Shown piece by piece: positions 25,478-32,489 of a DNA stretch of 64,000 bases. The DNA is from Kibdelosporangium banguiense (lineage in GTDB: Bacteria > Actinomycetota > Actinomycetes > Mycobacteriales > Pseudonocardiaceae). A program made the position numbers and the translations under genes. The DNA is taken from assembly GCF_017876405.1 (NCBI RefSeq), contig NZ_JAGINW010000001.1, positions 5,841,203-5,905,202 on the forward strand, in the 5' to 3' direction. The notes under the pieces are model-generated. The model did no database searches. It had not been told where the DNA came from and saw nothing but the letters and a program-made list of their open reading frames with translations. Every line of letters starts with the position of its first letter. The stretch's first letter is position 1.

Positions 25478-26224
25478 GTGCTGGAGGAACGTGCCGTCGA
25501 AGTCTCTGCCGGGCTACGGCCCTGGGTGGACGAGATGCTCGTCGCGTCCATGACGGGCGAGCAGATGGTGCTCGACGCGCCGGACGCCGCGACCACGCTT
25601 GTCCTGCGGTCGGTTCCCGGACGGCGACCGGAGCTTGTGGTGATGGGGCCGCGGACACAGGCGCTGTACTACCTTGGCCGGCAAGGGCCGTCGTGTGTGA
25701 AGGTCCGGCTCCGGCCCGGGCGGGCCCGGTTGTTGCTCGGCCGCTCGGCCCGTGATCTCGTGGACCAGGTTGTCCCGCTCGGCGACCTCTGGGGTGAGCC
25801 CGGCCAACTGCTTGCTCGGCACTGGGCGGACCCGGTACGGTTCGCCGAAGCGTTGGTGGCCGGTAGGTCGGGCGGGCCGGCTGACCTGTCCAACAGCGAG
25901 CTGGTCGGCGAAGCCGCCCGGCTGCTGTCCACAAACGACATCAGGGACAGTGCGAAACGCTTGCACGTCAGCGAACGGCACCTGCGCAACCTCTTCACCG
26001 AAGGTGTCGGCATGCCACCGAAACGGTTCGCCCGGATCAACCGGGTCCGGACCGTGCTGGCCCACGCGCACACCCGGCCGTGGTCGGAACTCGCCCTCGA
26101 AGCCGGCTACTACGACCATTCGCACATGACCGCCGAATTCCGCCGCATTATGGGGGTACCACCCAGTGCGTTCCTCAGGGGCGAGCTGCCGGCGGCCAGG
26201 CAATGTGGTCCCTTGGAATATTGA
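25478..26224 (+). CDS. AraC family transcriptional regulator
   Basis: 248 aa. The N-terminal half is a ligand domain of the DUF6597/AraC type (TTLVLRSVPGRRPELVVMGPRT ... VKVRLRPGRARLLLG). The C-terminal 100 residues hold two helix-turn-helices: IRDSAKRLHVSERHLRNLFTE and WSELALEAGYYDHSHMTAEFRR, ending GVPPSAFLRG. GTG start at 25478. It probably controls the divergent NmrA gene. A promoter for the next transcript begins directly after its stop. Confidence 0.92.
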   Translation: MLEERAVEVSAGLRPWVDEMLVASMTGEQMVLDAPDAATTLVLRSVPGRRPELVVMGPRTQALYYLGRQGPSCVKVRLRPGRARLLLGRSARDLVDQVVPLGDLWGEPGQLLARHWADPVRFAEALVAGRSGGPADLSNSELVGEAARLLSTNDIRDSAKRLHVSERHLRNLFTEGVGMPPKRFARINRVRTVLAHAHTRPWSELALEAGYYDHSHMTAEFRRIMGVPPSAFLRGELPAARQCGPLEY

Positions 26225-26253
26225 TTGACGTGCCCAGTGGCTTCGGTCATGAT
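26225..26253 (+). promoter_or_regulatory. sigma70-like promoter of the leader ORF / tRNA block
   Basis: TTGACG at 26225-26230, a 17-nt spacer and CATGAT at 26248-26253 (5/6 and 4/6 matches to the housekeeping consensus). It begins immediately after the AraC stop and points toward the 35-codon ORF at 26284. Confidence 0.6.
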
Positions 26254-26283
26254 TCCACTGTCACACCGAGTTGAGGAGTCAAG

Positions 26284-26391
26284 ATGAGTAGCTGGAAGCG
26301 AGGGACGCGGCCGAGTGGCAGCGTGATCGCTCCCGGTTGCTTGCCCAACGGCTCCTGGCGTGGCCAGGGGTGCAGCGGTTCCCCGCCCTGA
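26284..26391 (+). CDS. small ORF, 35 aa, possible leader peptide
   Basis: ATG 26284 is preceded by GAGGAG at 26273-26278, an ideal ribosome-binding site, and by a good promoter. The peptide starts MSSWKRGTRPSGSVIAP and ends CSGSPP. It is rich in Ser (7) and Gly (7), with two Trp and one Leu encoded by TTG. Its stop lies inside a perfect hairpin and a strong terminator follows, before a group of tRNA genes for Trp, Gly, Leu (TTG) and Ser (AGC/AGT). This arrangement resembles a translated leader that could control readthrough, which is inference. I do not recognise the peptide. Confidence 0.5.
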   Translation: MSSWKRGTRPSGSVIAPGCLPNGSWRGQGCSGSPP

Positions 26392-26408
26392 CAAGGCATT
26401 CTTGTCAG
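26388..26408 (+). other. hairpin overlapping the small ORF stop codon
   Basis: Perfect 8-bp stem CTGACAAG / CTTGTCAG with a 5-nt loop GCATT. The TGA stop of the small ORF is in the left arm, so a ribosome that terminates there would block the stem. It lies 11 nt before the terminator. Confidence 0.7.
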
Positions 26409-26418
26409 CCGCACGGGA

Positions 26419-26455
26419 GCCGCCCATCGGGGAACCGATCCGGGCGGCTTTTGTT
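26419..26455 (+). terminator. strong intrinsic terminator with T-tract
   Basis: Stem GCCGCCC / GGGCGGC extended by an inner ATCGG / CCGAT stem with a GGAA tetraloop, followed by TTTTGTTTT. This is the clearest classical rho-independent terminator in the window. It separates the small ORF from the tRNA genes. Confidence 0.9.
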
Positions 26456-26478
26456 TTCACGCATTTCTTTGATGACAG

Positions 26479-26548
26479 ATCGGCGAGCTGTCGGCAGCGG
26501 AGCGGATTCCAAACCCGCGTCCAGGGGGTTCGAATCCTCCCGCCGGTG
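26479..26548 (+). tRNA. tRNA-Trp(CCA)-like, degenerate D arm
   Basis: Acceptor ATCGGCG pairs with CGCCGGT over 7 bp (one T-G). The T arm GGGGG-TTCGAAT-CCTCC is good. The anticodon loop TTCCAAA reads CCA in a stem GCGGA/CCCGC with a mismatch at the last pair. Only 70 nt long: the D arm is cramped and has no standard 4-bp stem. No encoded CCA end. It may be a decayed or accessory tRNA. Confidence 0.6.
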
Positions 26549-26563
26549 CGGTTTGTATTCAAT

Positions 26564-26636
26564 GCGGTCGTGGTGAACTCGGCGGACACGTCAGGCTTCC
26601 ACCCTGAAGAAGAGGGTTCGATGCCCTCCGGCCGTT
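26564..26636 (+). tRNA. tRNA-Gly(TCC)
   Basis: 73 nt. Acceptor GCGGTCG/CGGCCGT (two wobble pairs), D stem GTG/CAC, anticodon stem TCAGG/CCTGA with loop CTTCCAC (anticodon TCC), T arm GAGGG-TTCGATG-CCCTC fully paired. No encoded CCA. Confidence 0.8.
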
Positions 26637-26653
26637 CTGCAACTGAAGGCAAG

Positions 26654-26737
26654 GCCCCTGTGGCGGAAGTGGCAGACGCGAACGACTCAAACTCGTTTGC
26701 CCGCAAGGGCGTGCAGGTTCGACTCCTGCCAGGGGCA
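26654..26737 (+). tRNA. tRNA-Leu(CAA)
   Basis: 84-nt class II tRNA. Acceptor GCCCCTG/CAGGGGC with A at position 73, anticodon stem AACGA/TCGTT with loop CTCAAAC (anticodon CAA, reads TTG), long variable arm TGCCC-GCAA-GGGCG, T arm GCAGG-TTCGACT-CCTGC. No encoded CCA. Confidence 0.88.
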
Positions 26738-26748
26738 CGGGTACACGA

Positions 26749-26834
26749 GGAGGACTGGCCGAGCGGTAAGGCACCGGATTGCTAATCCGTGGTCCGGGTG
26801 ACACCCGGCGCGCGTTCGATCCGCGCGTCCTCCG
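26749..26834 (+). tRNA. tRNA-Ser(GCT)
   Basis: 86-nt class II tRNA. Acceptor GGAGGAC/GTCCTCC with G at position 73, anticodon loop TTGCTAA (anticodon GCT, reads AGC/AGT), long variable arm CCGGGT/ACCCGG, T arm GCGCG-TTCGATC-CGCGC. It starts 11 nt after tRNA-Leu. No encoded CCA. Confidence 0.88.
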
Positions 26835-27081
26835 CACGACCTGACCGCCTGGGCGGACGGCGACTTGTCTGTTGTGGACACTGACCGGCCTGCGGGACGC
26901 CCGGACGAAGGTCAGCTCGTCGGATCATTGACCTGCATACCTTCCCAGATGCCAGTTGCAGCCGGGGGAAAGTGCTTGCCGAGCAATGTATTGCTCCATC
27001 CGTAGGCTTCCGAGATCCGGTGACAGGGCTACCCTGCGTGCAGGGCCCGCTACTGGATGGTTGTCTTCGAAAGGTGCCTCA

Positions 27082-27708
27082 ATGCTCAGTTCAGTACTTG
27101 CCGTTGTCATGGCTTTATGTGCCAACGCGCCTACGGTGGCGGCTGTGGACGAGGCCCCGGTCGGGCGGGTCACCGTCGATATCGTCTCGGCCAACGGCTC
27201 CGGATGTCCGGTCGGCACAACGGAAGTCGCGGTCGCCAGCGACAACTCCGAGTTCACACTGGTCCACCGCAACTACGTGGCCCGGGTGGGCGTCGGCGCC
27301 GGGGCGACCGACTTCCGCAAGAACTGCCAGATAACTGTGAATGTGAAAGTCCCGTCCGGGTACACCTGGGGGATCGTGCGCGCCGAGTACCGCGGCCGGA
27401 TCAGTCTGCAGGCCGGGGCGCAGGCCTGGCAGGGCGCGAACTACTACTTCCAGGGTGATTCCACCACGGTCAAGGAGATCCACCCGTTCCAGGGCCCGCT
27501 GCGCGACGACTGGGTGACCACGGACTCCGTGGACCCGGGTTCGGTCGTCTACGCCCCCTGCGACGATCAGCGCTATCTGAACATCAACACCCACCTGCGG
27601 GTCAGCGCGGGCACATCCAACCCGCAGACCACCTCCAGCTGGATCTCGATGGACTCCCCGGACCGCAACCCCAACAGCCGCTACCGGTTCGCCTGGAAGC
27701 GCTGCTGA
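27082..27708 (+). CDS. secreted DUF4360 protein
   Basis: 208 aa with a Sec signal (MLSSVLAVVMALCANAPTVAA). The mature part shows the DUF4360 pattern: VDIVSANGSGCPVGTTEVAVASDNSEFTL-type opening with a GSGCP motif, a conserved DFRKNCQ, and the paired-sheet region YRGRISLQAGAQA...YYFQG. Family members are small extracellular beta proteins of unknown role, common in actinomycetes and fungi. ATG 27082 has GAAAGG 7 nt upstream. A 14-bp hairpin terminates it. Confidence 0.82.
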   Translation: MLSSVLAVVMALCANAPTVAAVDEAPVGRVTVDIVSANGSGCPVGTTEVAVASDNSEFTLVHRNYVARVGVGAGATDFRKNCQITVNVKVPSGYTWGIVRAEYRGRISLQAGAQAWQGANYYFQGDSTTVKEIHPFQGPLRDDWVTTDSVDPGSVVYAPCDDQRYLNINTHLRVSAGTSNPQTTSSWISMDSPDRNPNSRYRFAWKRC

Positions 27709-27737
27709 CCTAGTCCACAGCAGACAACAGAGCTGGG

Positions 27738-27772
27738 CACCCTCTTCCCGCATTGCCCGCGGGAAGAGGGTG
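27738..27772 (+). terminator. 14-bp stem terminator
   Basis: Perfect 14-bp inverted repeat (27738-27751 with 27759-27772), 7-nt loop, 30 nt after the DUF4360 stop. Confidence 0.75.
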
Positions 27773-27785
27773 TTCCGGCACGTGT

Positions 27786-28195
27786 CTAGTTCGGTCGAGC
27801 CATTCCATGGCGAAAGGCATACGTGACGGCCTGCGCGCGGTCGCGTACGCCCGCCTTGGCGAACAGGTTGTTGATGTGCGTCTTCACTGTCGCCTCGGTG
27901 ATCACCAGTTCCCCGGCTATCTCCACATTGGACTTCCCGGCCGCGATCAGGCGGCGATCGCCTCGGCGATCTCACCGGCCCGGGCGTCCTTGGTCAGATA
28001 CCCGCGCGCACCGGCTCGGAGTGCCGCGAACACAGTCTCGTCGTCGGAATACGTTGTCAGTACGACAACTTGGACGTCCGGATACTCGGCCCGGATCCGG
28101 CGGGTGGCCTCGACACCATCCATTTTGGGCATCCGCAGGTCCATCAGCACAACGTCCGGGCCGTTCGGCGGCCACCATCCGCAGAGCCTCCGCAC
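27786..28195 (-). pseudogene. decayed NarL/LuxR response regulator
   Basis: Pieces of one response regulator lie in different frames. Reading the minus strand: EALRMVAAERP, a 1-nt shift, then PDVVLMDLRMPKMDGVEATRRIR with the phosphoacceptor Asp and YLTKDARAGEIAEAIAA, then a stop. After a deletion of the linker and start of the output domain, another frame gives LIAAGKSNVEIAGELVITEA, TVKTHINNLFAKAGVRDRAQ and the end at 27786. The first 50 residues of the receiver are absent. So it has an N-terminal loss, one frameshift and one internal deletion; it cannot make a working regulator. Confidence 0.85.
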
Positions 28196-28204
28196 CGCCC
28201 GGTC

Positions 28205-28450
28205 GTGACTGGAAAAGTACCGATCGTACTGCTCGGTTCCATTGCCAGTACAGCGCTTTGGTCCTTGTTCGGAGCCGCGCTGAGCGCGTTGATCCGCAAC
28301 ATGGTCGCCGCGGTCACGTTCGCCTTCGTGTGATTCTTCTATGCGGAATGGCTGCTGCCGATGTGGGCGGGTGGCCTTGTGCTCATCGGCTATGCCGTGA
28401 CAGCCGCCGTGGCTGCCCGTCTGATCAGCGTCCGGCGCGACATCACGTGA
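28205..28450 (+). pseudogene. 3' remnant of an ABC-2 permease with in-frame TGA
   Basis: In one frame from 28205 the sequence encodes IVLLGSIASTALWSLFGAAL, SALIRNMVAAVTFAFV, then TGA (28331-28333), then FFYAEWLLPMWAGGLVLIGY, AVTAAVAARLISVRRDIT and the final stop. That is the last three helices of a daunorubicin-type ABC-2 permease with an internal stop, probably from a TGG codon. The ATPase gene and the first half of the permease are gone. It abuts the broken response regulator, so both are likely remnants of one former locus. Confidence 0.75.
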
Positions 28451-28733
28451 CCTGGCGCACCTGAACCTTCCGGGGGTTGTTCGTCGTACTCATGGATAGA
28501 GCGAAGGCGCGAAGCATCCCCTGCTACTCGGCCGGGAGCCGCCAGCCGTCCCTGCACTCTGGCAACGGCTTCGGCCGACACATACGGGCCCGTGCCAGAA
28601 ACCTGGCACGGGCCCCCACGTCCGGTCACGCACAGCGATTGTCCACGTCATGAACCGTTACCATCGCCGCGGCTGCTGGGGACTAGGCTGAGAGGCCAAG
28701 CGAACCCGACTTCCCCGGGAAGGGGACGGCACG
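28451..28733. other. intergenic region after the pseudogenes
   Basis: No credible gene. It contains the hairpin at 28586-28615 and, at its right end, GAAGGGGACGG, the ribosome-binding region of the STAS gene. Confidence 0.5.
28586..28615. terminator. 13-bp stem hairpin
   Basis: Perfect 13-bp inverted repeat with the loop AAAC, no T-run. It stands 135 nt after the permease remnant and 118 nt before the STAS gene, insulating the two. Confidence 0.6.
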
Positions 28734-29135
28734 GTGCCTGGCGAAGACCTGTTCAGCTGGCATGTCACCGAGGACACCACGGCCGTGATCGTGCGCGTCG
28801 CGGGTGAGATCGACCTCGCGTCGGAAGAGGACTTCGCCACCGCGCTCGGCAGTGGCCTGGCCGCGTCCGCGCCGATCATTCTGCTCGACCTGACAGGTGT
28901 CACATTCCTTGGCTCGGCGGCACTGCACGTCATGCTCGAAGCAAACCGGGACGCCGAACAAAAGCACCGGTCACTTCGAGTCGCTCACGGTGGGTCGTTC
29001 GCCGCCCGTGTGCTTGGTGTGGCCGGTCTCGACCAGGTGCTGGCCGTGTTCGAGACAGTCGAGTCGGCGCTGAGCTCAAGCGCCGGCGAGCCGCCGAACG
29101 GCGTCCACAAGCTCGACGTTCGTAACGCCTTTTAG
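28734..29135 (+). CDS. STAS-domain anti-sigma factor antagonist
   Basis: 133 aa, RsbV/SpoIIAA-like. The core (VIVRVAGEIDLASEEDF ... IILLDLTGVTFLGSAALHVM) keeps the Ser in LGSAAL that an RsbW-type kinase phosphorylates. When unphosphorylated, such proteins bind anti-sigma kinases and free the sigma factor. A candidate kinase is encoded at 30892-31317. GTG start with GAAGGGGA upstream. Its last 60 nt overlap the end of the convergent receiver gene. Confidence 0.9.
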   Translation: MPGEDLFSWHVTEDTTAVIVRVAGEIDLASEEDFATALGSGLAASAPIILLDLTGVTFLGSAALHVMLEANRDAEQKHRSLRVAHGGSFAARVLGVAGLDQVLAVFETVESALSSSAGEPPNGVHKLDVRNAF

Positions 29136-29447
29136 CAGGTAGTCGGTCACGCCTATGTCCCTCATTTCGGCGATGACGCCCGCGTCGGCGTAGGCCGAGA
29201 AGGCCAGGAACCTCGTTCCCGGTGACAGGGGGGCGATTTCGCGGGCGGCGCGGGCTCCGCCGCCGCCAGGCATCCGCACGTCGAGCACGATCACGGCCGG
29301 GGTGTGCAGTCCGGCGAGCGCGATGGCCTCGTCGGTGTCCTTGGCGACGGCCACCACCTCCAGGTCGGGCTGGGCCTCGAGGACGTCGCGCAGGACCTCG
29401 CGGATCATCGGGTCGTCGTCGGCGACCAGGACGCTGAGCCGCCTCAT
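29076..29447 (-). CDS. single-domain response regulator (CheY-like receiver)
   Basis: 123 aa. Receiver features: VLVADDDPMIREVL (acidic pocket), IVLDVRMPGGGG with the phosphoacceptor Asp near residue 56, FSAYAD and YLLKGV with the conserved Lys. It ends after the receiver, with no HTH output. Its ATG overlaps the kinase stop (ATGA), so it is the cognate partner of the tandem-PAS kinase and would work by protein contact. The 3' end overlaps the STAS gene by 60 nt. Confidence 0.9.
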   Translation of the reverse strand: MRRLSVLVADDDPMIREVLRDVLEAQPDLEVVAVAKDTDEAIALAGLHTPAVIVLDVRMPGGGGARAAREIAPLSPGTRFLAFSAYADAGVIAEMRDIGVTDYLLKGVTNVELVDAVRRLAGA

Positions 29448-30868
29448 GGCTGGGCCATGGGCAGCCAGAACTCGACGATCGTGCCACCGGCCGGGCCCTG
29501 GCGCATGGCCCACCAGCCGCCTGCGGTCTCGGCGCGTTCGCGCATCTCGATGACGCCGAAATGATCAGGCTGGTCCCGTCCGGCCCGGCCCACGCCGATG
29601 CCGTCGTCGATCACCTGGACCAGCACACCTGGATACACGGTGGTGACCACGATCTCCACGAAGTTCGCCTCGGCGTGCTTGCGGACGTTGGCCAGCGCCT
29701 CCTGACAGATACGGAACATCGTCACGGCGCTCTCGGGCGGCGGCTCGCGGTCGATTTCGTACCGCAGGCTGCAGGTCAGGCCCCAGCCGGTGACAACGTC
29801 GTTGAGATATCCGTTGAGCGCCTCGGCAAGGCCGCCCTCGTCGATCGCAGGCGGCCGCAGCCGGAAGATCAGCTCCCGCAACCGGCCGACCGCGCCGCGG
29901 ACCGACTCGTCGAGCTGGCGGACGGCCTGGGCCTGCTCGTCGGGCAGGCGTTCGGCGAGCAGTTGCAGCCGCATGCCCACGGCGACCATCGCCTGGATCG
30001 AGTCGTCGTGCACGTCCCACGCGATCCGCCTGCGTTCCAGTTCCTGCGCTTGCACCAGGTGAGAGACGAGACGCTGCCGCTCGGACAACGTCTGTTCGGC
30101 GGCGCGGCGTTCGGTCATGTCCCGGGTGACCTTGCCGAAGCCGCGGAGCCGGCCGGTGTCGTCGAAGAGTGCGGTGATGACGACGTTGGCCCAGAATCGG
30201 GTGCCGTCCTGGCGGAGGCGCCAGCCTTCGTCTTCGAGCCTGCCGTCGGCGATGGCTTTTTCCAGTTCGCGTGCGGGTTTCTGGGCCTCGATGTCCTCCG
30301 GCGGATAGAAAACCGAGAAGTGCTGCCCGATGATCTCCGACGCCTGATATCCCTTGATCCGCTTCGCGCCGGCATTCCAGGTCATGATATGCCCGCCGGG
30401 ATCGAGCATGAAGATCGCGTAGTCCAGTACACCCTGCACGAGCAGGCGGAACTGTTCCTCACTGGCCCGCAGCGCGTTCTCGGCGGCGCGGCGTTCGGTC
30501 ATGTCCCGGGTGACCTTGCTGAACCCGAGCAGCCGGCCGGTGTCGTCGAAGAGTGCGGTGATGACGACGTTGGCCCAGAATCGGGTGCCGTCCTGGCGGA
30601 GGCGCCAGCCTTCGTCTTCCATGCTGCCGTCGGCGATGGCTGTTTCGAGTTCGCGTGCGGGTTTTCCGGCCGCGATATCACCCGGTGGGTAGAAGGTGGA
30701 GAAATGCCGGCCGATGATGTCCTCGGCCCGGTATCCCTTGATTTTCTCCGCGCCAGTGTTCCACGTCAGCACATTCCCGGCCGGGTCGAGCATGAAGATC
30801 GCGTAATCCCTGACGGCCCGCACCAGCAGTTCGAAGGCAGGCTCGGGAACACCGCCGCGCGCGCTCAT
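29444..30868 (-). CDS. tandem-PAS sensor histidine kinase (HisKA_3 type), soluble
   Basis: 474 aa without membrane helices. Two nearly identical PAS domains (about 10-135 and 138-263) share DYAIFMLDP, TWN.GA, QDGTRFWANVVITALFDDTG and KVTRDMTERRAAE. The dimerisation/phosphoacceptor helix has the DVHDDSIQAM motif (His near 300), and the ATP-binding domain shows FRICQEALANVRKHAEA and VIDDGIGVG. Cytosolic PAS sensing of redox, gas or ligand is likely. Start ATG 30868 (MSARGGVPEPAFELL). Coupled to the receiver gene by a 4-nt overlap. Confidence 0.92.
   Translation of the reverse strand: MSARGGVPEPAFELLVRAVRDYAIFMLDPAGNVLTWNTGAEKIKGYRAEDIIGRHFSTFYPPGDIAAGKPARELETAIADGSMEDEGWRLRQDGTRFWANVVITALFDDTGRLLGFSKVTRDMTERRAAENALRASEEQFRLLVQGVLDYAIFMLDPGGHIMTWNAGAKRIKGYQASEIIGQHFSVFYPPEDIEAQKPARELEKAIADGRLEDEGWRLRQDGTRFWANVVITALFDDTGRLRGFGKVTRDMTERRAAEQTLSERQRLVSHLVQAQELERRRIAWDVHDDSIQAMVAVGMRLQLLAERLPDEQAQAVRQLDESVRGAVGRLRELIFRLRPPAIDEGGLAEALNGYLNDVVTGWGLTCSLRYEIDREPPPESAVTMFRICQEALANVRKHAEANFVEIVVTTVYPGVLVQVIDDGIGVGRAGRDQPDHFGVIEMRERAETAGGWWAMRQGPAGGTIVEFWLPMAQP
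30097..30689. repeat. direct repeat encoding the duplicated PAS domains
   Basis: Two copies of about 210 nt, 384 nt apart (30097-30305 and 30481-30689), are almost identical in their first 140 nt (including ATGACGACGTTGGCCCAGAA in both), then diverge. The offset is exactly 128 codons. Such nucleotide-level identity points to recent duplication or gene conversion. Confidence 0.85.
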
Positions 30869-30891
30869 ACCGTAGCTTCGCACAGCTGGGC

Positions 30892-31317
30892 TCAGGAGGC
30901 TGCCGATCCCACTGGTGCGAGGACGGTACCCAGTTCGCACCACACGACCTTTCCGATGCCGCGCGGTGAGGTACCCCAGTTCAGCGACATCTCGTCGATC
31001 AGGCGCAGACCCCAGCCGCCGTCCGCGCCCGCGGTCCGGATGGTGGGCGGGACGGGGGAGTCGTCGCTGACCTCGATGCGTAACCGCCACGATGTCCCGC
31101 TCAGCCGGAGGACCGGCACCCCGCAGCCGTGCAGCAGGGCGTTGGTGACCAGTTCGGACATGATCAGCACGGCGTCGTCGTGCCTGCCGCGGTACCGCCA
31201 CGCGATGAGGCTGTCGCGGACGAGCTGACGAATGGCCGCCACACTGTCGTGACCATCGGTCACGTCCAGTTCGGCGTCATAGTCCGGTCGTTGCCGCACC
31301 CTGGAACTCTGTGTCAT
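30892..31317 (-). CDS. RsbW-like ATP-binding anti-sigma regulatory factor
   Basis: 141 aa. HATPase_c_2 motifs: N box LIMSELVTNALLHG, G1 VSDDSP, G2 GGWGLRLIDEMS. The family comprises serine kinases that bind sigma factors or phosphorylate STAS antagonists; a STAS protein is encoded nearby at 28734. ATG 31317 (MTQSSRVRQRP) is a plausible start; upstream in-frame sequence is unrelated to the family. It lies 23 nt upstream of the PAS kinase on the same strand. Confidence 0.87.
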   Translation of the reverse strand: MTQSSRVRQRPDYDAELDVTDGHDSVAAIRQLVRDSLIAWRYRGRHDDAVLIMSELVTNALLHGCGVPVLRLSGTSWRLRIEVSDDSPVPPTIRTAGADGGWGLRLIDEMSLNWGTSPRGIGKVVWCELGTVLAPVGSAAS

Positions 31318-31369
31318 CGCCAAGGCGGGCACGAGACGCAGCGTGCTCAGTCGTGCTAGTGCATTTGCA

Positions 31370-31993
31370 TCAGTCGAGCAGGCCCTCCCGGCGGGCGATG
31401 GCGACCGCTTCCAGCTTGGACCGTGCGCCGAGCTTCTCCAGAACGCGTTGAACATGGTTGCGCGCGGTGTTGCGCGCCACGCCGAGCCGCTCGCCGATCT
31501 CCGTCGTGCCAACGCCATCCGCAAGCAGCACAAGGGTTTCCCGCTCGCGTGCGGTCAGCGGTGCGGTGCTGCCGCGCAGCCGCCCGGTCAGCCGGTTGAC
31601 CACTCCGGCGAGCAACGCCGGATCGAACACGACCTGCCCGTCCGCGACCTTGCGGACCGCCTCGACCAGTTCGTCCAATCGGGCGGATTTGAGCACCAGT
31701 CCGGCGCCGCCGGCCTCGGCGACCCGTGCACCCACCGACGCGGTGGCCTCCCCGGTCAGTACGAGAACCCGGGCGCCGAGCGCGCCGAAGTCGCCGATCG
31801 CGGTGATGCCGTCGCCGTCGGGCAGCCTGCGATCCAGGACCACGACCTCCGGCCGCCAGTGCCGGGCATCGGCGAGCGCCGCGGCGAGCGAGCCGGCCTG
31901 GCCGACCACCTCGATGTCCGCGGCCTGACGCAGTCCGAGCCCGAGCGCCTCGGCCACCATGCCGTGGTCCTCGACCAGCAGCACTCGGATCAT
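31370..31993 (-). CDS. NarL/FixJ family response regulator
   Basis: 207 aa. Receiver with VLLVEDHG, the phosphoacceptor in VVVLDRRLPDGDG, and LVLKSA; C-terminal LuxR-type HTH APLTARERETLVLLADG, TTEIGERLGVARNTARNHVQ. It is likely the DNA-binding output of this signalling island; no separate partner kinase sits beside it. Confidence 0.92.
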   Translation of the reverse strand: MIRVLLVEDHGMVAEALGLGLRQAADIEVVGQAGSLAAALADARHWRPEVVVLDRRLPDGDGITAIGDFGALGARVLVLTGEATASVGARVAEAGGAGLVLKSARLDELVEAVRKVADGQVVFDPALLAGVVNRLTGRLRGSTAPLTARERETLVLLADGVGTTEIGERLGVARNTARNHVQRVLEKLGARSKLEAVAIARREGLLD

Positions 31994-32067
31994 GTCGCCG
32001 ATTCCCTCCGGACCCTGCCGAGGTTAGTCAACGGGGATCGTCCGCGCGGGATGGATCACCTGGCAGG

Positions 32068-32283
32068 CTACTGCTTGAGGTCGACACCCGCCTCGGTGAG
32101 CAGCTGCGTGGCCTTGTCGAATTCTTCCTCGGCGACCATGACCCGGGTCTGGACCGCGCCGATCGAACCGTCGATCACGCTCATCTGCGAGTCCGCGACA
32201 CTGTGCCCGACCTTCGCGTCGGTCAGGACCGAACGGATGAACGAGACCAGTACAGGATCGTTGGAGCGAAGAAGCTCGATCAT
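32068..32283 (-). CDS. DUF2007 small protein
   Basis: 71 aa: ELLRSNDPVLVSFIRSVLTD then a beta-alpha-beta region ending VMVAEEEFDKATQLLTEAG. This is the putative signal-transducing DUF2007 fold, a PII-like mini-domain with unknown ligand. It is the most upstream gene of the minus-strand signalling group, 74 nt before the NarL regulator. Confidence 0.82.
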   Translation of the reverse strand: MIELLRSNDPVLVSFIRSVLTDAKVGHSVADSQMSVIDGSIGAVQTRVMVAEEEFDKATQLLTEAGVDLKQ

Positions 32284-32489
32284 GCGCACTCCTTGACGGG
32301 ATAGCCTATGTCCCCACCATACGGCCAGTTGTGAAGGCAGGCGCGTGATCGTCGGCCCACTGAGCGGTGGGCTACCCGCGATCCGCTCGAACGTTCTTGC
32401 TTTGGTGTCCGGGGCTGGGGCGGCTCGATTTGACACGAAGCCTCTACTCATGCTGTGTCAAACACAAAAGTCACAAAGCAGCACCACGA

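Noticed and set aside
26297-26390. Possible class II tRNA beginning GACGCGGCCGAGTGGCAGCG
   Set aside because: The D-arm-like start is suggestive, but there is no pairing acceptor stem, no TTCGA T loop and no proper anticodon stem. The same bases form the 35-codon ORF with a strong ribosome-binding site.
26225-28450. Integrated phage or ICE using the tRNA genes as attachment site
   Set aside because: No integrase, excisionase or repeated tRNA 3' end is visible in the window.
29561-31228. 555-codon plus-strand frame opposite the PAS kinase
   Set aside because: Mirror of the duplicated PAS-coding DNA; no domain, no ribosome-binding site, and the kinase on the other strand is certain.
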